A stretch of 19,588 nt of DNA from Clostridiales bacterium (GCA_003537755.1 DPQS01000062.1:27575-47162); one strand, 5' to 3'; positions 7,186 through 15,937 are shown, counted from the stretch's first letter. The notes: generated by a model from the letters alone, not told the origin. A program made the numbers and translations.

Positions 7186-7320
7186 ATCGAGCAGACTTGA
7201 AAATGAAGTTTTCTACCGACAGTTCGGCGAAAATTCGTATATTCTCCTGTTCGTAGAACGGGCTTCTCTCCAAAAGAGAGAACGGTAGAATGAACGGATA
7301 TCGGATTTTTGAACGTTCTC

Positions 7321-7349
7321 TTGACTTTTACGTTAAATTTTTTTACAAT
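7321..7349 (+). promoter_or_regulatory. Sigma-A promoter of the surface-protein operon
   Basis: TTGACT (7321-7326), a 17-bp spacer and TACAAT (7344-7349) make a strong sigma-A promoter, with a start expected near 7356 and an 80-nt leader. The palindrome GAACGTTC (7311-7318) touches the upstream edge of the -35 box and could be an operator. Confidence 0.75.
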
Positions 7350-7374
7350 TTTTTCGCTAATTAAAGACAAAAAA

Positions 7375-7398
7375 CGCAAACCCCTTAGGGGTTTGTGT
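7375..7398. terminator. Hairpin in the leader of the surface operon; terminator-like on the - strand
   Basis: CAAACCCC-TTA-GGGGTTTG (7377-7395) is a perfect 8-bp stem with a 3-nt loop, extendable by three pairs that include one G-T. On the - strand it is followed at once by CG and six T, a terminator arrangement. On the + strand a run of eight T begins only about 12 bases after the stem. It may end antisense transcripts, act as a weak attenuator, or protect the 5' end of the operon mRNA. Confidence 0.5.
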
Positions 7399-7436
7399 CG
7401 CAAATTTGATTTTTTTTGTTTTGCAAACGGAGAGAA

Positions 7437-10400
7437 ATGAATAACGGAAAAAGAAAACCGACACTAACGATTGTGACATTGTTTTGCTGTTCGCTCGTTT
7501 GTCTGTGTTTATTTGCAGCGTGCAATTTTACTTACACTTTTACGGTAAACGGAAAGGTGACGGTAAACGGTAAACCTGTCGAGGGCGTAAAGGTAAGTTG
7601 CGAACTTGCCGAAACAACAACCGACGAAAACGGCGAATACGTCCTGTCCGACCTGACCGGCGAGATAACCATAAACTTCTGCAGTGAAGATTACTGGTTT
7701 CCCGTGGTTGCCGGCAAGGTGTGGGCGGACTCGACAATCGACATGACCGACGGCAAATCCTACCGCACGGTAAGCGGTCGTTGCGTAAACGGCAACGCGG
7801 CGGTGTCCGGCGCACAGGTTACGCTTGCAGGCGCAAACAAAACCTTTGTGACCTTTACCGACGAGGAAGGCAACTTTAACGTGCCGGGCCTTGCAGGCGA
7901 CGTCAATGTGAGTGCCGTTGCCGACGGTCAGCAACTGTTCGGTTGCACCTGTCCCGACGAAAGCACCGCGCCGATTACCTTGCAGGCGACAGCAGACGTT
8001 GACATACCGCTGCTTGCCGAAGAAAATCTGGCTGTCGGCACATTTACGGTAAAGTGTGGCGGACAAACGCTGACGGTTGACGCTTCGCAAAGCAAGGTTA
8101 CGATCAGGCAAATAAAGTTTGGCACCGTTGTGGAATTCGTTTCCGACAAGTACGGCTTCGACAACGCGACATTTGCCGTGACTGACCTAAGCAACGCACC
8201 GCGGGTAACGGTGTACGACAAGTACGACCTTGGCGGCTCGGTGGTGTGTGGAAATGCTTCTCTATGCGGCGTGGAAATTTACGTTGACGGCAAGGCGGTG
8301 GCAACGACGGACGGCGAAGGTAAATTTGTCCTGTCGGGGCTGTACGGCAAACACGAGATAAAAGTTTCCCAAGGCGGCTACGTTGCCGAGGAACTGACCG
8401 CGGACAAAACATCCGACAGCGTTTCCGTTGATTTGCAAAAGCGTATCGGTGGTGCGGTAAAAGACGACTTCGGCAAGCCCATTGCGGCGGCTACCATTAC
8501 CGTCGGCGGCGCAAGCGTGACTACGGACGACTACGGCAAGTACGAAATCCTTGCGCGTAACGGTCAGACGCTGACGGCAAGCAAAGGCGGCTACGTGTTC
8601 GGCGCGGAAAAAACGCTGAATGCAGACTGCTTCAAGGTAAACTTCGTCGGGCAAACGCTGTACGACGTCGCTGTGTCGGTAACGGGCGACAGTGACGGAC
8701 TGGGCGTAGTCGCAAACGGTGACAAACTTACCGTTGTGATTGCGGAAGACAACGACAACATAGCGCCGATTGTAAACGGTGTGGCAAACATCGTCGGTCT
8801 GTACGGTGAAAAACAAATCGAATTTGCCGCGCAAAACTACCGCGTTAGCGGCACAACCAAGGTAAACGCAAAGCAAACGCAGGCAAAACTGACCGTTGCA
8901 AAACTGTACACGATAAGTAACGCCGCAGTTGTTACCGGCAACATTCCCGTTGCCTCTGCCGAAGTACTGGTAAACGACAATTTTGCGGCCACGACAGACG
9001 AGCAAGGCTTGTTTACCGTTACCGTTGCAAACGGCGACAAAATAAAGGTCAATGCGGACGGTTACGACGATTTTCGGACGGAATTTGTACATAGCGGCGA
9101 CGGCTTTACCGCAAACCTTACCTACAAACTGCAAATTTCCGTTGTCGGCGGTAACGGCGAACTGCGCTACACTGTGCGCGCGAACGACGTCGAGCATACG
9201 GCAAACGGCAAAATTATTCTTACAAACCTCAGCGGCGAAACCAACGTGGAACTGCTGAAAGACAAACACTCGTTCGACATCGACAACACGGGCAAAAACA
9301 GTGCGGTCGTAACCCGCGGCGCAACGCTTACGGCAACCACAACCTACACTGCGGAAGTTTCCGTAATGCAAAACAAGGCTGCTGCAGCGGGTGTAACGGT
9401 GGTACTTATTGACAACGATACCAAAGTCAAAACGGAAAAACTTACGGGCAATGACGGCAAAGCGGTGTTCGACAACCTTACGTCGGTTTACACCTTGATT
9501 GCCAATGACATTAACGGCGTTCGTTTCAAACCGGATTCTATCACTGTGTCGGAGGGAGGCTTGTATGCCTTTGCCGACGTGGGTTACTCGGTGACAATCA
9601 AAACGGTTGTGGGTGACAGCCCCATTGCCGACGTCGCCCTTAGTTACGACGGGCGCACTTCGCACACGTCTGTCGGCGGCGAGTACAAACTTAACCTGTT
9701 TGACGCAACTACGGTAACGATAGCAAAGGACGGCTACCTGTTTGACAAAGCCGAACTTGCCCTGACGGAAGATGACGCGGACAAAGTAATCGTCGTGTCG
9801 GCAACCTACTCTGTCGGCGGCATTGTGACAAGCGGCACAACGCCCATTGTCGGCGCAACGGTAACAATCGACGGCACTTCGGCGACGACAGACGAGCAGG
9901 GCAGATACTCAATCGACGGCATAGACACGTCTGAAACGGAAGTGACCGTTTCGGCAAACGGATTTGTAACGGAGACTATGCCGATTGCGGGTCACTGCAC
10001 GGCGGACATCGCGCTGCACGCGGACATAACGTTCGGGTTTGTCAGCGGAAACATTCAAGTCGACGACGTGACCGCATTTGTCGGCGGCAAGGAAACAACC
10101 CGTTTTGCGTTGGGCGACGTAGTGACATTTGCAAAGAGCGGTTACTTGTTTGACAGCGTGACGGTTGCGGTAAGCAACATCGGCACAACGGTGACGGTCA
10201 ACGCAACCTACTCTGTCGGCGGCACCGTAACCAACGGAACAAAACCCATCGTCGGCGTTGCGGTAACGGTGGACGGCAAAACAGTCGCGACCACCGACAG
10301 TAACGGCAAGTTTGAAGCAAACGGACTTGTGGGCGAAGTTACGCTTGTGTTTGCAAGCGACGAGTACAACATCGCGCCCGTCACGGTAAGCAATCCGTGT

Positions 10401-12068
10401 CAGGTAAAGGCAACGGCAACCTACGACGTTGTTGTAAAGGTGCTGTGCGGCGAAACGCCCGTTGTCGGTGTGACAATCAGAATACGCAATCGGATTGTGG
10501 GCGAAACGAACGAAAGCGGCGTTGCCGCAATCAAGGGTCTGAGCGGCGACAACACGCTTGCGTTAAGCCTTGGCGGATACGCCTTTAACGGTAACAACAA
10601 GGTAAGCGGCGCGTGCGAACTTACGTTTGCCGCAACCTACAGCGTGGCAGGCTCGGTAAAAATCGGCGGCGACGTGACGGGCGTAAACAGAGTAAACGTA
10701 TCTGTCGGCGGCAATGTCATCGCGCAGACAGACACCAACGGCAACTTTACCGTAAGCGGTCTTAGCGGAAGCAACACACTGACGTTTGCAAAGGACGGTT
10801 ACGAAATTGCTGACCTTGCGGTAAACGCTCCGTGTAGCCCGGTCGTAAACGCAAAATTCTTCGTCGTGGTGCGCTTCGACGGCGACATCGAGGGCGCAAC
10901 TGCGGAAACAGACGGACAAAAAACGCCCCTTACAAGCAGTGAAATGACCTTCGGTCCCTTCGATACGGAAACGATAATCGCATTTGCCAAGGACGGTTAC
11001 ATGTTCAGCCCCTCGCAGATACGCGCGACGGATTACGTAGTGAAAAACGTCAACGTCGGCAGGGCGTTCGGCGTGTCGGGCAGAGTGACGACATCAAGCG
11101 GTTTGCCTGTTGTCGGCATGACAATGTTCGCTTCGGACAAGGAAACGACGACGGACGCAAGCGGCAATTACTCGTTTGACGGACTTGTCGGCAACGTACA
11201 GGTCAGCGGTAAGTATCAGTTTAACGTAAACGGCACAAACCTGTTTGCCCATGATTGTTCGACGGGCGGCAGCAACGTGCTTAACGACAACACGCAAAAC
11301 GTCAACTTTGTAATTGCCGACACGGCATACGCATGGGCACTGTATGAAGCAAACTACAACGTGCGTCTGAGCAGATACGGCAACACCGCCTACAAGATTA
11401 CCGGCGGCGCGGACGTAACGGCAACAATGAACGTCAAGACAAGCGGCGGCTTCGTCAAAATTAAGGATGCAAACGGCAACGTACTTACCGAGTCTTCCAA
11501 CGCAGGCAGTTCGGTAATGGGCGTAGACCCCAGCGTGTCACTGGTACATTTTGCTTACGGCGGACAGGACAAAGTGACCTACGCACAGGTTAAGGGCGGC
11601 GACAAAGTGCCTGCCGCAAACAAAGGTAACTACAGCAGCGCAACTTTCAGCGACGTAACCGACGCGCAGTTTGCAGATATTTACGGTGCTTCGTCGCAGG
11701 GCGTGCTGATTTACAAAATTACCGAAAACACAACGGACAGCATAAGCGTGGCAACCGAAGGCAACGGCTTCAAACTGTCGCTAAACCTCAAGACAACTGC
11801 GGAAATGTTTGCCGCGTACAAAAAGCAAATCGGCGAGATGAGCGGCGTTGACATGCAGTCGTTTGAGTACGTACGCCTGTACATCACGCTGGACGGCAAA
11901 GCATACGTAACTGCGGTGCGTATCGAGGAAAAATACACCGTCAAGACAATGGGTATTTCCGCAACGTCTACGGCGGTGGCAAACCACACATACACCTACA
12001 CAAACGTGCCCGACCTTTCGTCATTCAAGGCGGACAACGCAACCATTCAGAAGTTGCTGGGCAGGTAA
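7437..12068 (+). CDS. Giant lipoprotein with about 16 carboxypeptidase-regulatory-like beta-sandwich repeats
   Basis: 1543 residues from the ATG at 7437 (GGAG four to five bases upstream; the frame's earlier TTG at 7416 has no site). Residues 1-28 form a lipoprotein signal peptide, with lipobox LFAA and lipidated Cys29, so the protein should be anchored outside the cytoplasmic membrane. From about 35 to 1285 it is a chain of roughly 16 units of 60-85 residues of the CarboxypepD-regulatory/Cna-B-like kind: Gly-x-Val, Pro-(I/V)-x-Gly-(A/V)-x-V-T, a TTD-x-x-G-x-(F/Y) turn, Gly-L-x-G, then a V-T-(F/V)-x-K-x-G-Y strand. Full units beginning YSVGG alternate with shorter degenerate ones. Residues from about 1290 to the end form a different, unrecognised domain. 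No LPxTG, SLH or enzyme motif is seen. Such repeats usually act as stalks or adhesins; the ligand is unknown. It is coupled to the next gene 15 bp downstream. Confidence 0.85.
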   Translation: MNNGKRKPTLTIVTLFCCSLVCLCLFAACNFTYTFTVNGKVTVNGKPVEGVKVSCELAETTTDENGEYVLSDLTGEITINFCSEDYWFPVVAGKVWADSTIDMTDGKSYRTVSGRCVNGNAAVSGAQVTLAGANKTFVTFTDEEGNFNVPGLAGDVNVSAVADGQQLFGCTCPDESTAPITLQATADVDIPLLAEENLAVGTFTVKCGGQTLTVDASQSKVTIRQIKFGTVVEFVSDKYGFDNATFAVTDLSNAPRVTVYDKYDLGGSVVCGNASLCGVEIYVDGKAVATTDGEGKFVLSGLYGKHEIKVSQGGYVAEELTADKTSDSVSVDLQKRIGGAVKDDFGKPIAAATITVGGASVTTDDYGKYEILARNGQTLTASKGGYVFGAEKTLNADCFKVNFVGQTLYDVAVSVTGDSDGLGVVANGDKLTVVIAEDNDNIAPIVNGVANIVGLYGEKQIEFAAQNYRVSGTTKVNAKQTQAKLTVAKLYTISNAAVVTGNIPVASAEVLVNDNFAATTDEQGLFTVTVANGDKIKVNADGYDDFRTEFVHSGDGFTANLTYKLQISVVGGNGELRYTVRANDVEHTANGKIILTNLSGETNVELLKDKHSFDIDNTGKNSAVVTRGATLTATTTYTAEVSVMQNKAAAAGVTVVLIDNDTKVKTEKLTGNDGKAVFDNLTSVYTLIANDINGVRFKPDSITVSEGGLYAFADVGYSVTIKTVVGDSPIADVALSYDGRTSHTSVGGEYKLNLFDATTVTIAKDGYLFDKAELALTEDDADKVIVVSATYSVGGIVTSGTTPIVGATVTIDGTSATTDEQGRYSIDGIDTSETEVTVSANGFVTETMPIAGHCTADIALHADITFGFVSGNIQVDDVTAFVGGKETTRFALGDVVTFAKSGYLFDSVTVAVSNIGTTVTVNATYSVGGTVTNGTKPIVGVAVTVDGKTVATTDSNGKFEANGLVGEVTLVFASDEYNIAPVTVSNPCQVKATATYDVVVKVLCGETPVVGVTIRIRNRIVGETNESGVAAIKGLSGDNTLALSLGGYAFNGNNKVSGACELTFAATYSVAGSVKIGGDVTGVNRVNVSVGGNVIAQTDTNGNFTVSGLSGSNTLTFAKDGYEIADLAVNAPCSPVVNAKFFVVVRFDGDIEGATAETDGQKTPLTSSEMTFGPFDTETIIAFAKDGYMFSPSQIRATDYVVKNVNVGRAFGVSGRVTTSSGLPVVGMTMFASDKETTTDASGNYSFDGLVGNVQVSGKYQFNVNGTNLFAHDCSTGGSNVLNDNTQNVNFVIADTAYAWALYEANYNVRLSRYGNTAYKITGGADVTATMNVKTSGGFVKIKDANGNVLTESSNAGSSVMGVDPSVSLVHFAYGGQDKVTYAQVKGGDKVPAANKGNYSSATFSDVTDAQFADIYGASSQGVLIYKITENTTDSISVATEGNGFKLSLNLKTTAEMFAAYKKQIGEMSGVDMQSFEYVRLYITLDGKAYVTAVRIEEKYTVKTMGISATSTAVANHTYTYTNVPDLSSFKADNATIQKLLGR
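9801..10223 (+). repeat. Internal tandem duplication in the lipoprotein gene
   Basis: An identical 21-bp block coding for ATYSVGG occurs at 9801-9821 and 10203-10223, 402 bp (134 codons, about two repeat units) apart. The following 35 bases are also similar, and both copies continue with P-I-V-G at the protein level. A diverged third copy starts at 10632. The pattern indicates growth of the stalk by in-frame duplication of two-unit blocks. Confidence 0.65.
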
Positions 12069-12073
12069 GGGGG
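12067..12073 (+). promoter_or_regulatory. Ribosome binding site of the second surface gene, overlapping the previous stop codon
   Basis: AAGGGGG overlaps the TAA of the lipoprotein gene (12066-12068) and lies about 10 bases before the ATG at 12084. The overlap suggests translational coupling and a common mRNA. Confidence 0.65.
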
Positions 12074-12083
12074 TAAACTCTTT

Positions 12084-15000
12084 ATGAAAAACAAAAAGAT
12101 ATCGGTGCTGTTTGCACTTGCTATTGTCTGCGTACTTAGCCTTTCGCTTGCGTCGCAAACCGTGGCAATGGCGGCAGTAACGAAAAATCAAACAAAATTT
12201 CATACTATAAGTACAATCGGAAGTACAAACCTTTTCAGTGCGACTGCCGACGACGACAGTTTCGATCCGCAAAATTACGCAACGCGCTACGCGGAATCGC
12301 CGTCGCTTAATATGTCGGGCAGCGGTGAGGAATTAAAACTTTCCGCTTCAGGTGCAGCTTCAGGCTTGTGCTGGTACAACGTGAACTATTTTGTTTACGC
12401 CGATTTTGCCGAAAATATTGCAACGGCAATCAAAAACGGTACCGTTTCCATTCAATCAAGCGTCCTGCTTAAGTCCGGCAAGGAAAAAAGCAGCGACGCC
12501 CCGGACGAATCGTACGCAAGATTTACCGTAGGTAGCAGGGGTGACTTCGATTACAGTACTAACATCAATAAGAACACCGAAGGTAAGGACAAAGGCTTTT
12601 CTGCGGTAGTTACAAAAGATTCTGCGACAAACAACGGTGCGAAAACGGATAGTTACCTTGAGTATACCGTGAGTATCGGTGCGGACGAATTGGCAGGCAA
12701 GGACGTAAGTTCCTTTATGATGCACAACTTCACCCACTTCGTGTTTGGGATGTGGACTCAGTACAACACCCTGTACATGAAGTCGCCCGTGCTGACACTT
12801 AACACAAACGATAACGCTGCGCCGAGCCTTGGCAACGTGCGCGTTACCGACAACGTTGACGGCAGCAAAATCGTAACCGTTACCGTGGTTGACAGCGGCA
12901 GCGGCGTGCAGAACGTGACAATCGGCGGAGCAACCGACGGCGGACTGAAGTCCCGTACCGACGACACCCGTACAGCCGTGTACGAATACGTTGTTGCGGC
13001 GACCGACAGCATTTCCGTCACGATGACGGACAACGTAGGCAACACCGCGACAACCGATGTGGCACTCGGCAAACTGACCGTTGACAAACTGTTTACGGAC
13101 AAAAATATTGCTTTCACGGCGGATTTGCCCGACGGCAATTACTACTTTACGACGGACGGCACCGAACCGAACACCTCTTCGGCAGTGGCTGCAAACGGTG
13201 CAAACAGCACGACTGTCGTCGGCAAGGGCGATTACACACTGTGGCTGCGCGTCGTTGACGAAAAACTGAGTTACACCGTAGACTATGTGCAGGACTTCCG
13301 CATGGACGACACGGAATATCCGATAAACGTAGCGGCAACGGGTTGCATTGTGGACGCGCCTGCAACGGCTCGTTACGGCACGGAAGTTACGCTTGACGTA
13401 ACGCCGAACAGCGGCTACGAACTGTACAAAGTGCTTGTGGACGGTGTTGAAGTTACCCCGTCGAAGTCGGTTACCATTGTCGTAACTGCAGACACGGCTG
13501 TGAAAATTGTGTGCCGCCGTCGCATTACGGAACTTGTGCCTGCCGAAACTTACTTTGTTTACGACGGAAACCCCGTTGCGCTCGATTTCGGCGAAGTTGA
13601 CGTGCAGGGCGTTACATTTAGCTACGGCGAGGGCGTTACGGAACTTGTCGCAGCAGGAAACTACGTAGTTTCGTGGAACGTCGACAACGACAACGCTGTC
13701 GGCAGCGGCAGTTTTGAAATTGTAATTTCGCCCCTTGTAATTACCGTAAGCGACGTCGTTACGCGCTACGTTTACAAGCAGTTTGACTTTACCTACGTGC
13801 TGTCGCAACAGATGGACTGCGTATCGGTCAGGTACACCAACTCTATTGGTTTGGCACCCGTCGGCGGAACGCCGAAACTGCCGGGTACATACGGCTTCGA
13901 GTTTGTTTCGTCCGACCCCGGTGTGGAGCTCGAAGGACAGACAAGCGGCGAACTGGTAATTGAAAAAATCAAGATTTCATTTGACGTAAACACGTCGATT
14001 TTCAAGGAATTCGAGGATGTGCGCCGTCAACTGGAAGTAAGACTGCGCGAGAAAATCGAAGAGATTGCCGACAAATTCAACGTGTCGCTGTTCTGCAACG
14101 ACAACGAGGTTGCGGACGTGTACAACGCAGGCGTTTACCGCTACTCGATTGAACTCACCGAGGATGCGGAAGAGTTGTACGAAGTTGTTCAGCCCGAAGG
14201 TAACTTTGTCGTCGAGCCACGCAAGATTGCGATAAAACCGCTTAAAAACCAGTACCGCTATGTCGGCGAAGAACGTTGCGCGATTGCCTTCGAACTGGCA
14301 GAGGCGTTGCCGGACGGAATAAGCGTGGTGGGCAATCTTACCTACGACGGCGGCGACAACGCAGGCGAATATCTGATAAAACAGGGCGACATTGCCGTTG
14401 CATGCGGCAGCGACGAGACTGTTTCGCAAAACTACGAATTGGTGCTGGACGACAGCGAACAGGTTTACTACACCGTACTGTCGCGCAAGATTGTGGTAAA
14501 GACTTCTGCACATGGCAGTGTTTACGGCGAGGCGGACAGCGAACTGCTTGCAAGTCTTGTGTACGGACAACTTGCCGACGGCGACAGCCTTGTTGCACTT
14601 CGACAAGAAGGCAACAACGCAGGCAAGTACGCAATCGATCGCGTTGAAGTTGTAAACGCAAACGGCGAGGACGTGACCGACAACTACAGCATTGTGGTGA
14701 TTGCAGGCGACTACGACATTGCAAAGCGTGCACTTACCGTTGTGCCGACGGGCTTTACCAAGATTTACGGCGAAGCCGACGGCGAGATTACATACACGGC
14801 AAGCGGACTTATCGACGGTGACGCGCTTGTGGGAAGCCTTGTGCGCGAAGCAGGCGAAAATGTCGGATCGTACCGCATTTTGCAAGGCAGTCTTGCAAAC
14901 GACAATTACGAAGTAACCGTTGCCGAAGCAAACTGCGTGATTACAGCCAAAAACGTAGTTGTAACGGCGGAAAACATTACCAAAATTTACGGCGAAACCG

Positions 15001-15812
15001 ACCCCGAAATCGTGGCAAATTGTGCCGATGCGGACGTTGCCGAACTGGGGCTGCACTTCATGCGTGAAGTAGGCGAAAACGTCGGCGAATACCGCATTTA
15101 TCTCGAGCGTGCGACAAACGTCGATTACAACGTGACGTTCGACGGAGCAACGCTTACCGTCAAGCAGGCGGAAGTGCTGGTTGAAGTGGAAAATCTGCAA
15201 AAGGTTTACGGCGAAGCCGACCCCGAATTCAGGTACGTTGCGGACGGCGCGGACAAAGACGAACTGCAACTCATGTTTGCGCGTGAAGCAGGCGAAAACG
15301 CAGGCGAGTACGCAATTACGGCAACCTGCAACGCCAACTATAAAGCGGTTGTAAACAAGGCGACTTTGACAATAGTCAAGGGTGACAAGGCTATTTGCGC
15401 CGAGGCACAAACGGCTGTTTACAACGGGAAAGAGCAACGCTACACGGCGCAGGACGACGTTGAAGTGATTTACCGCGACGGCGCAGGAAACGAAGTCGCC
15501 GCACCCGTAGACGCAGGCGAATATGAAGTGGAACTTGTGTACGCAGGTGACGAAAACCACAACGCAAACACCGTCAGGACGACATTTACCGTCAAGGCTA
15601 AGATGATTTCCGTAGTAGTGGACGTAACTCCGGTAAAATACGAAGGACAAAACATTATGCCCGTGTTTACTCTGTCGGAAGAGGTCAACGCAATGGTTGT
15701 GTTTGACGGCGGCTCGGCACCGACGGGTGCAGGCGAATACGGCTACACAATCGTATTCGAATCACAAAACTACTACTGCAACGTGCACGCAACATTGATT
15801 GTAGTGGCGTAA
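12084..15812 (+). CDS. Secreted multidomain protein with Ig-like, chitobiase-C-like, bacterial-repeat and MBG domains
   Basis: 1242 residues with a Sec signal peptide: MKNKK, a hydrophobic core, and probable cleavage after AMA near residue 30. Regions in order: about 31-240, a beta-rich domain I do not recognise; 242-331, an Ig-like domain (NDNAAPSLGNVRVTDN start); about 345-400, a chitobiase C-terminal/Fn3-like domain with YYFTTDGTEPN; 415-475, an InlB-like bacterial repeat (VTPNSGYELYKVLVDG); 480-715, Ig-like units with a charged helical stretch near 642-666; from 715 on, seven MBG/YDG-type repeats of 70-85 residues, best seen in KIYGEADGE (about 893), KIYGETDPE (about 967) and KVYGEADPE (about 1040), each followed by an AGENxGxYxI strand. 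It ends in LIVVA with no LPxTG, SLH or transmembrane anchor, so it is either released or held by a partner, plausibly the lipoprotein made from the same transcript. Role beyond a surface stalk or adhesin is unknown. Confidence 0.85.
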   Translation: MKNKKISVLFALAIVCVLSLSLASQTVAMAAVTKNQTKFHTISTIGSTNLFSATADDDSFDPQNYATRYAESPSLNMSGSGEELKLSASGAASGLCWYNVNYFVYADFAENIATAIKNGTVSIQSSVLLKSGKEKSSDAPDESYARFTVGSRGDFDYSTNINKNTEGKDKGFSAVVTKDSATNNGAKTDSYLEYTVSIGADELAGKDVSSFMMHNFTHFVFGMWTQYNTLYMKSPVLTLNTNDNAAPSLGNVRVTDNVDGSKIVTVTVVDSGSGVQNVTIGGATDGGLKSRTDDTRTAVYEYVVAATDSISVTMTDNVGNTATTDVALGKLTVDKLFTDKNIAFTADLPDGNYYFTTDGTEPNTSSAVAANGANSTTVVGKGDYTLWLRVVDEKLSYTVDYVQDFRMDDTEYPINVAATGCIVDAPATARYGTEVTLDVTPNSGYELYKVLVDGVEVTPSKSVTIVVTADTAVKIVCRRRITELVPAETYFVYDGNPVALDFGEVDVQGVTFSYGEGVTELVAAGNYVVSWNVDNDNAVGSGSFEIVISPLVITVSDVVTRYVYKQFDFTYVLSQQMDCVSVRYTNSIGLAPVGGTPKLPGTYGFEFVSSDPGVELEGQTSGELVIEKIKISFDVNTSIFKEFEDVRRQLEVRLREKIEEIADKFNVSLFCNDNEVADVYNAGVYRYSIELTEDAEELYEVVQPEGNFVVEPRKIAIKPLKNQYRYVGEERCAIAFELAEALPDGISVVGNLTYDGGDNAGEYLIKQGDIAVACGSDETVSQNYELVLDDSEQVYYTVLSRKIVVKTSAHGSVYGEADSELLASLVYGQLADGDSLVALRQEGNNAGKYAIDRVEVVNANGEDVTDNYSIVVIAGDYDIAKRALTVVPTGFTKIYGEADGEITYTASGLIDGDALVGSLVREAGENVGSYRILQGSLANDNYEVTVAEANCVITAKNVVVTAENITKIYGETDPEIVANCADADVAELGLHFMREVGENVGEYRIYLERATNVDYNVTFDGATLTVKQAEVLVEVENLQKVYGEADPEFRYVADGADKDELQLMFAREAGENAGEYAITATCNANYKAVVNKATLTIVKGDKAICAEAQTAVYNGKEQRYTAQDDVEVIYRDGAGNEVAAPVDAGEYEVELVYAGDENHNANTVRTTFTVKAKMISVVVDVTPVKYEGQNIMPVFTLSEEVNAMVVFDGGSAPTGAGEYGYTIVFESQNYYCNVHATLIVVA
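14521..15600 (+). repeat. Tandem MBG-repeat coding units
   Basis: TTTACGGCGA recurs at 14521, 14764, 14986 and 15205, spaced 243, 222 and 219 bp, all multiples of three. Each opens a repeat of 73-81 codons. A second conserved stretch, AGGCGAAAA followed by a GGCGA- or GGATC-type continuation, marks the middle of each unit. The similarity at DNA level suggests fairly recent amplification. Confidence 0.7.
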
Positions 15813-15884
15813 ATGAGGTATCTCGCGACGGCAGGGCAAGTCGTAACAAAGGTGTTTGGTTGTTTATTACAACAACATAATAAG

Positions 15885-15926
15885 GTCGGACGGCGCAAAG
15901 TATTGTGTGCCGCCCGACTTTTTTTT
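15885..15926 (+). terminator. Rho-independent terminator ending the surface operon
   Basis: GTCGGACGGCGCA (15885-15897) pairs with TGTGCCGCCCGAC (15906-15918) with one mismatch and one G-T pair across the loop AAGTATTG. Eight T follow (15919-15926). The preceding 72 bases after the stop codon (15813-15884) hold nothing I can identify. Confidence 0.93.
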
Positions 15927-15937
15927 GTGCGGTAGTG

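Larger units (their letters stand above)
6924..7320. other. Intergenic stretch after addB, no supportable gene
   Basis: Apart from the addB terminator I see no protein gene. The short open frames here, including one of 75 codons on the - strand, lack a ribosome site and resemble nothing I know. The stretch is AT-richer than the genes and dense in inverted repeats: GCCGAC/GTCGGC (7061-7066, 7085-7090), GACAAAG/CTTTGTC (7067-7073, 7115-7121), palindrome CAAAGCTTTG (7110-7119), TCACATTTGA/TCAAATGTGA (7133-7142, 7176-7185), hairpin TTCTCTC-CAAAA-GAGAGAA (about 7264-7282) and palindrome GAACGTTC (7311-7318) beside the next -35 box. Confidence 0.5.

Noticed and set aside
7311..7318. GAACGTTC as a LexA/SOS box.
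   Set aside because: The Gram-positive LexA box is GAAC-N4-GTTC; here the half-sites abut with no spacer. I also saw no proper box before addB or addA.
7176..7403. 75-codon open frame on the - strand in the gap before the lipoprotein gene.
   Set aside because: No ribosome site, no recognisable similarity, and it runs through the leader hairpin and promoter of the surface operon.
15838..15852. AAGTCGTAACAAAGG resembles the conserved 3' region of 16S rRNA (AAGTCGTAACAAGG).
   Set aside because: Only about 12 bases match, and the flanks on both sides do not resemble 16S rRNA. It is a chance match in a 72-bp gap between a stop codon and a terminator.
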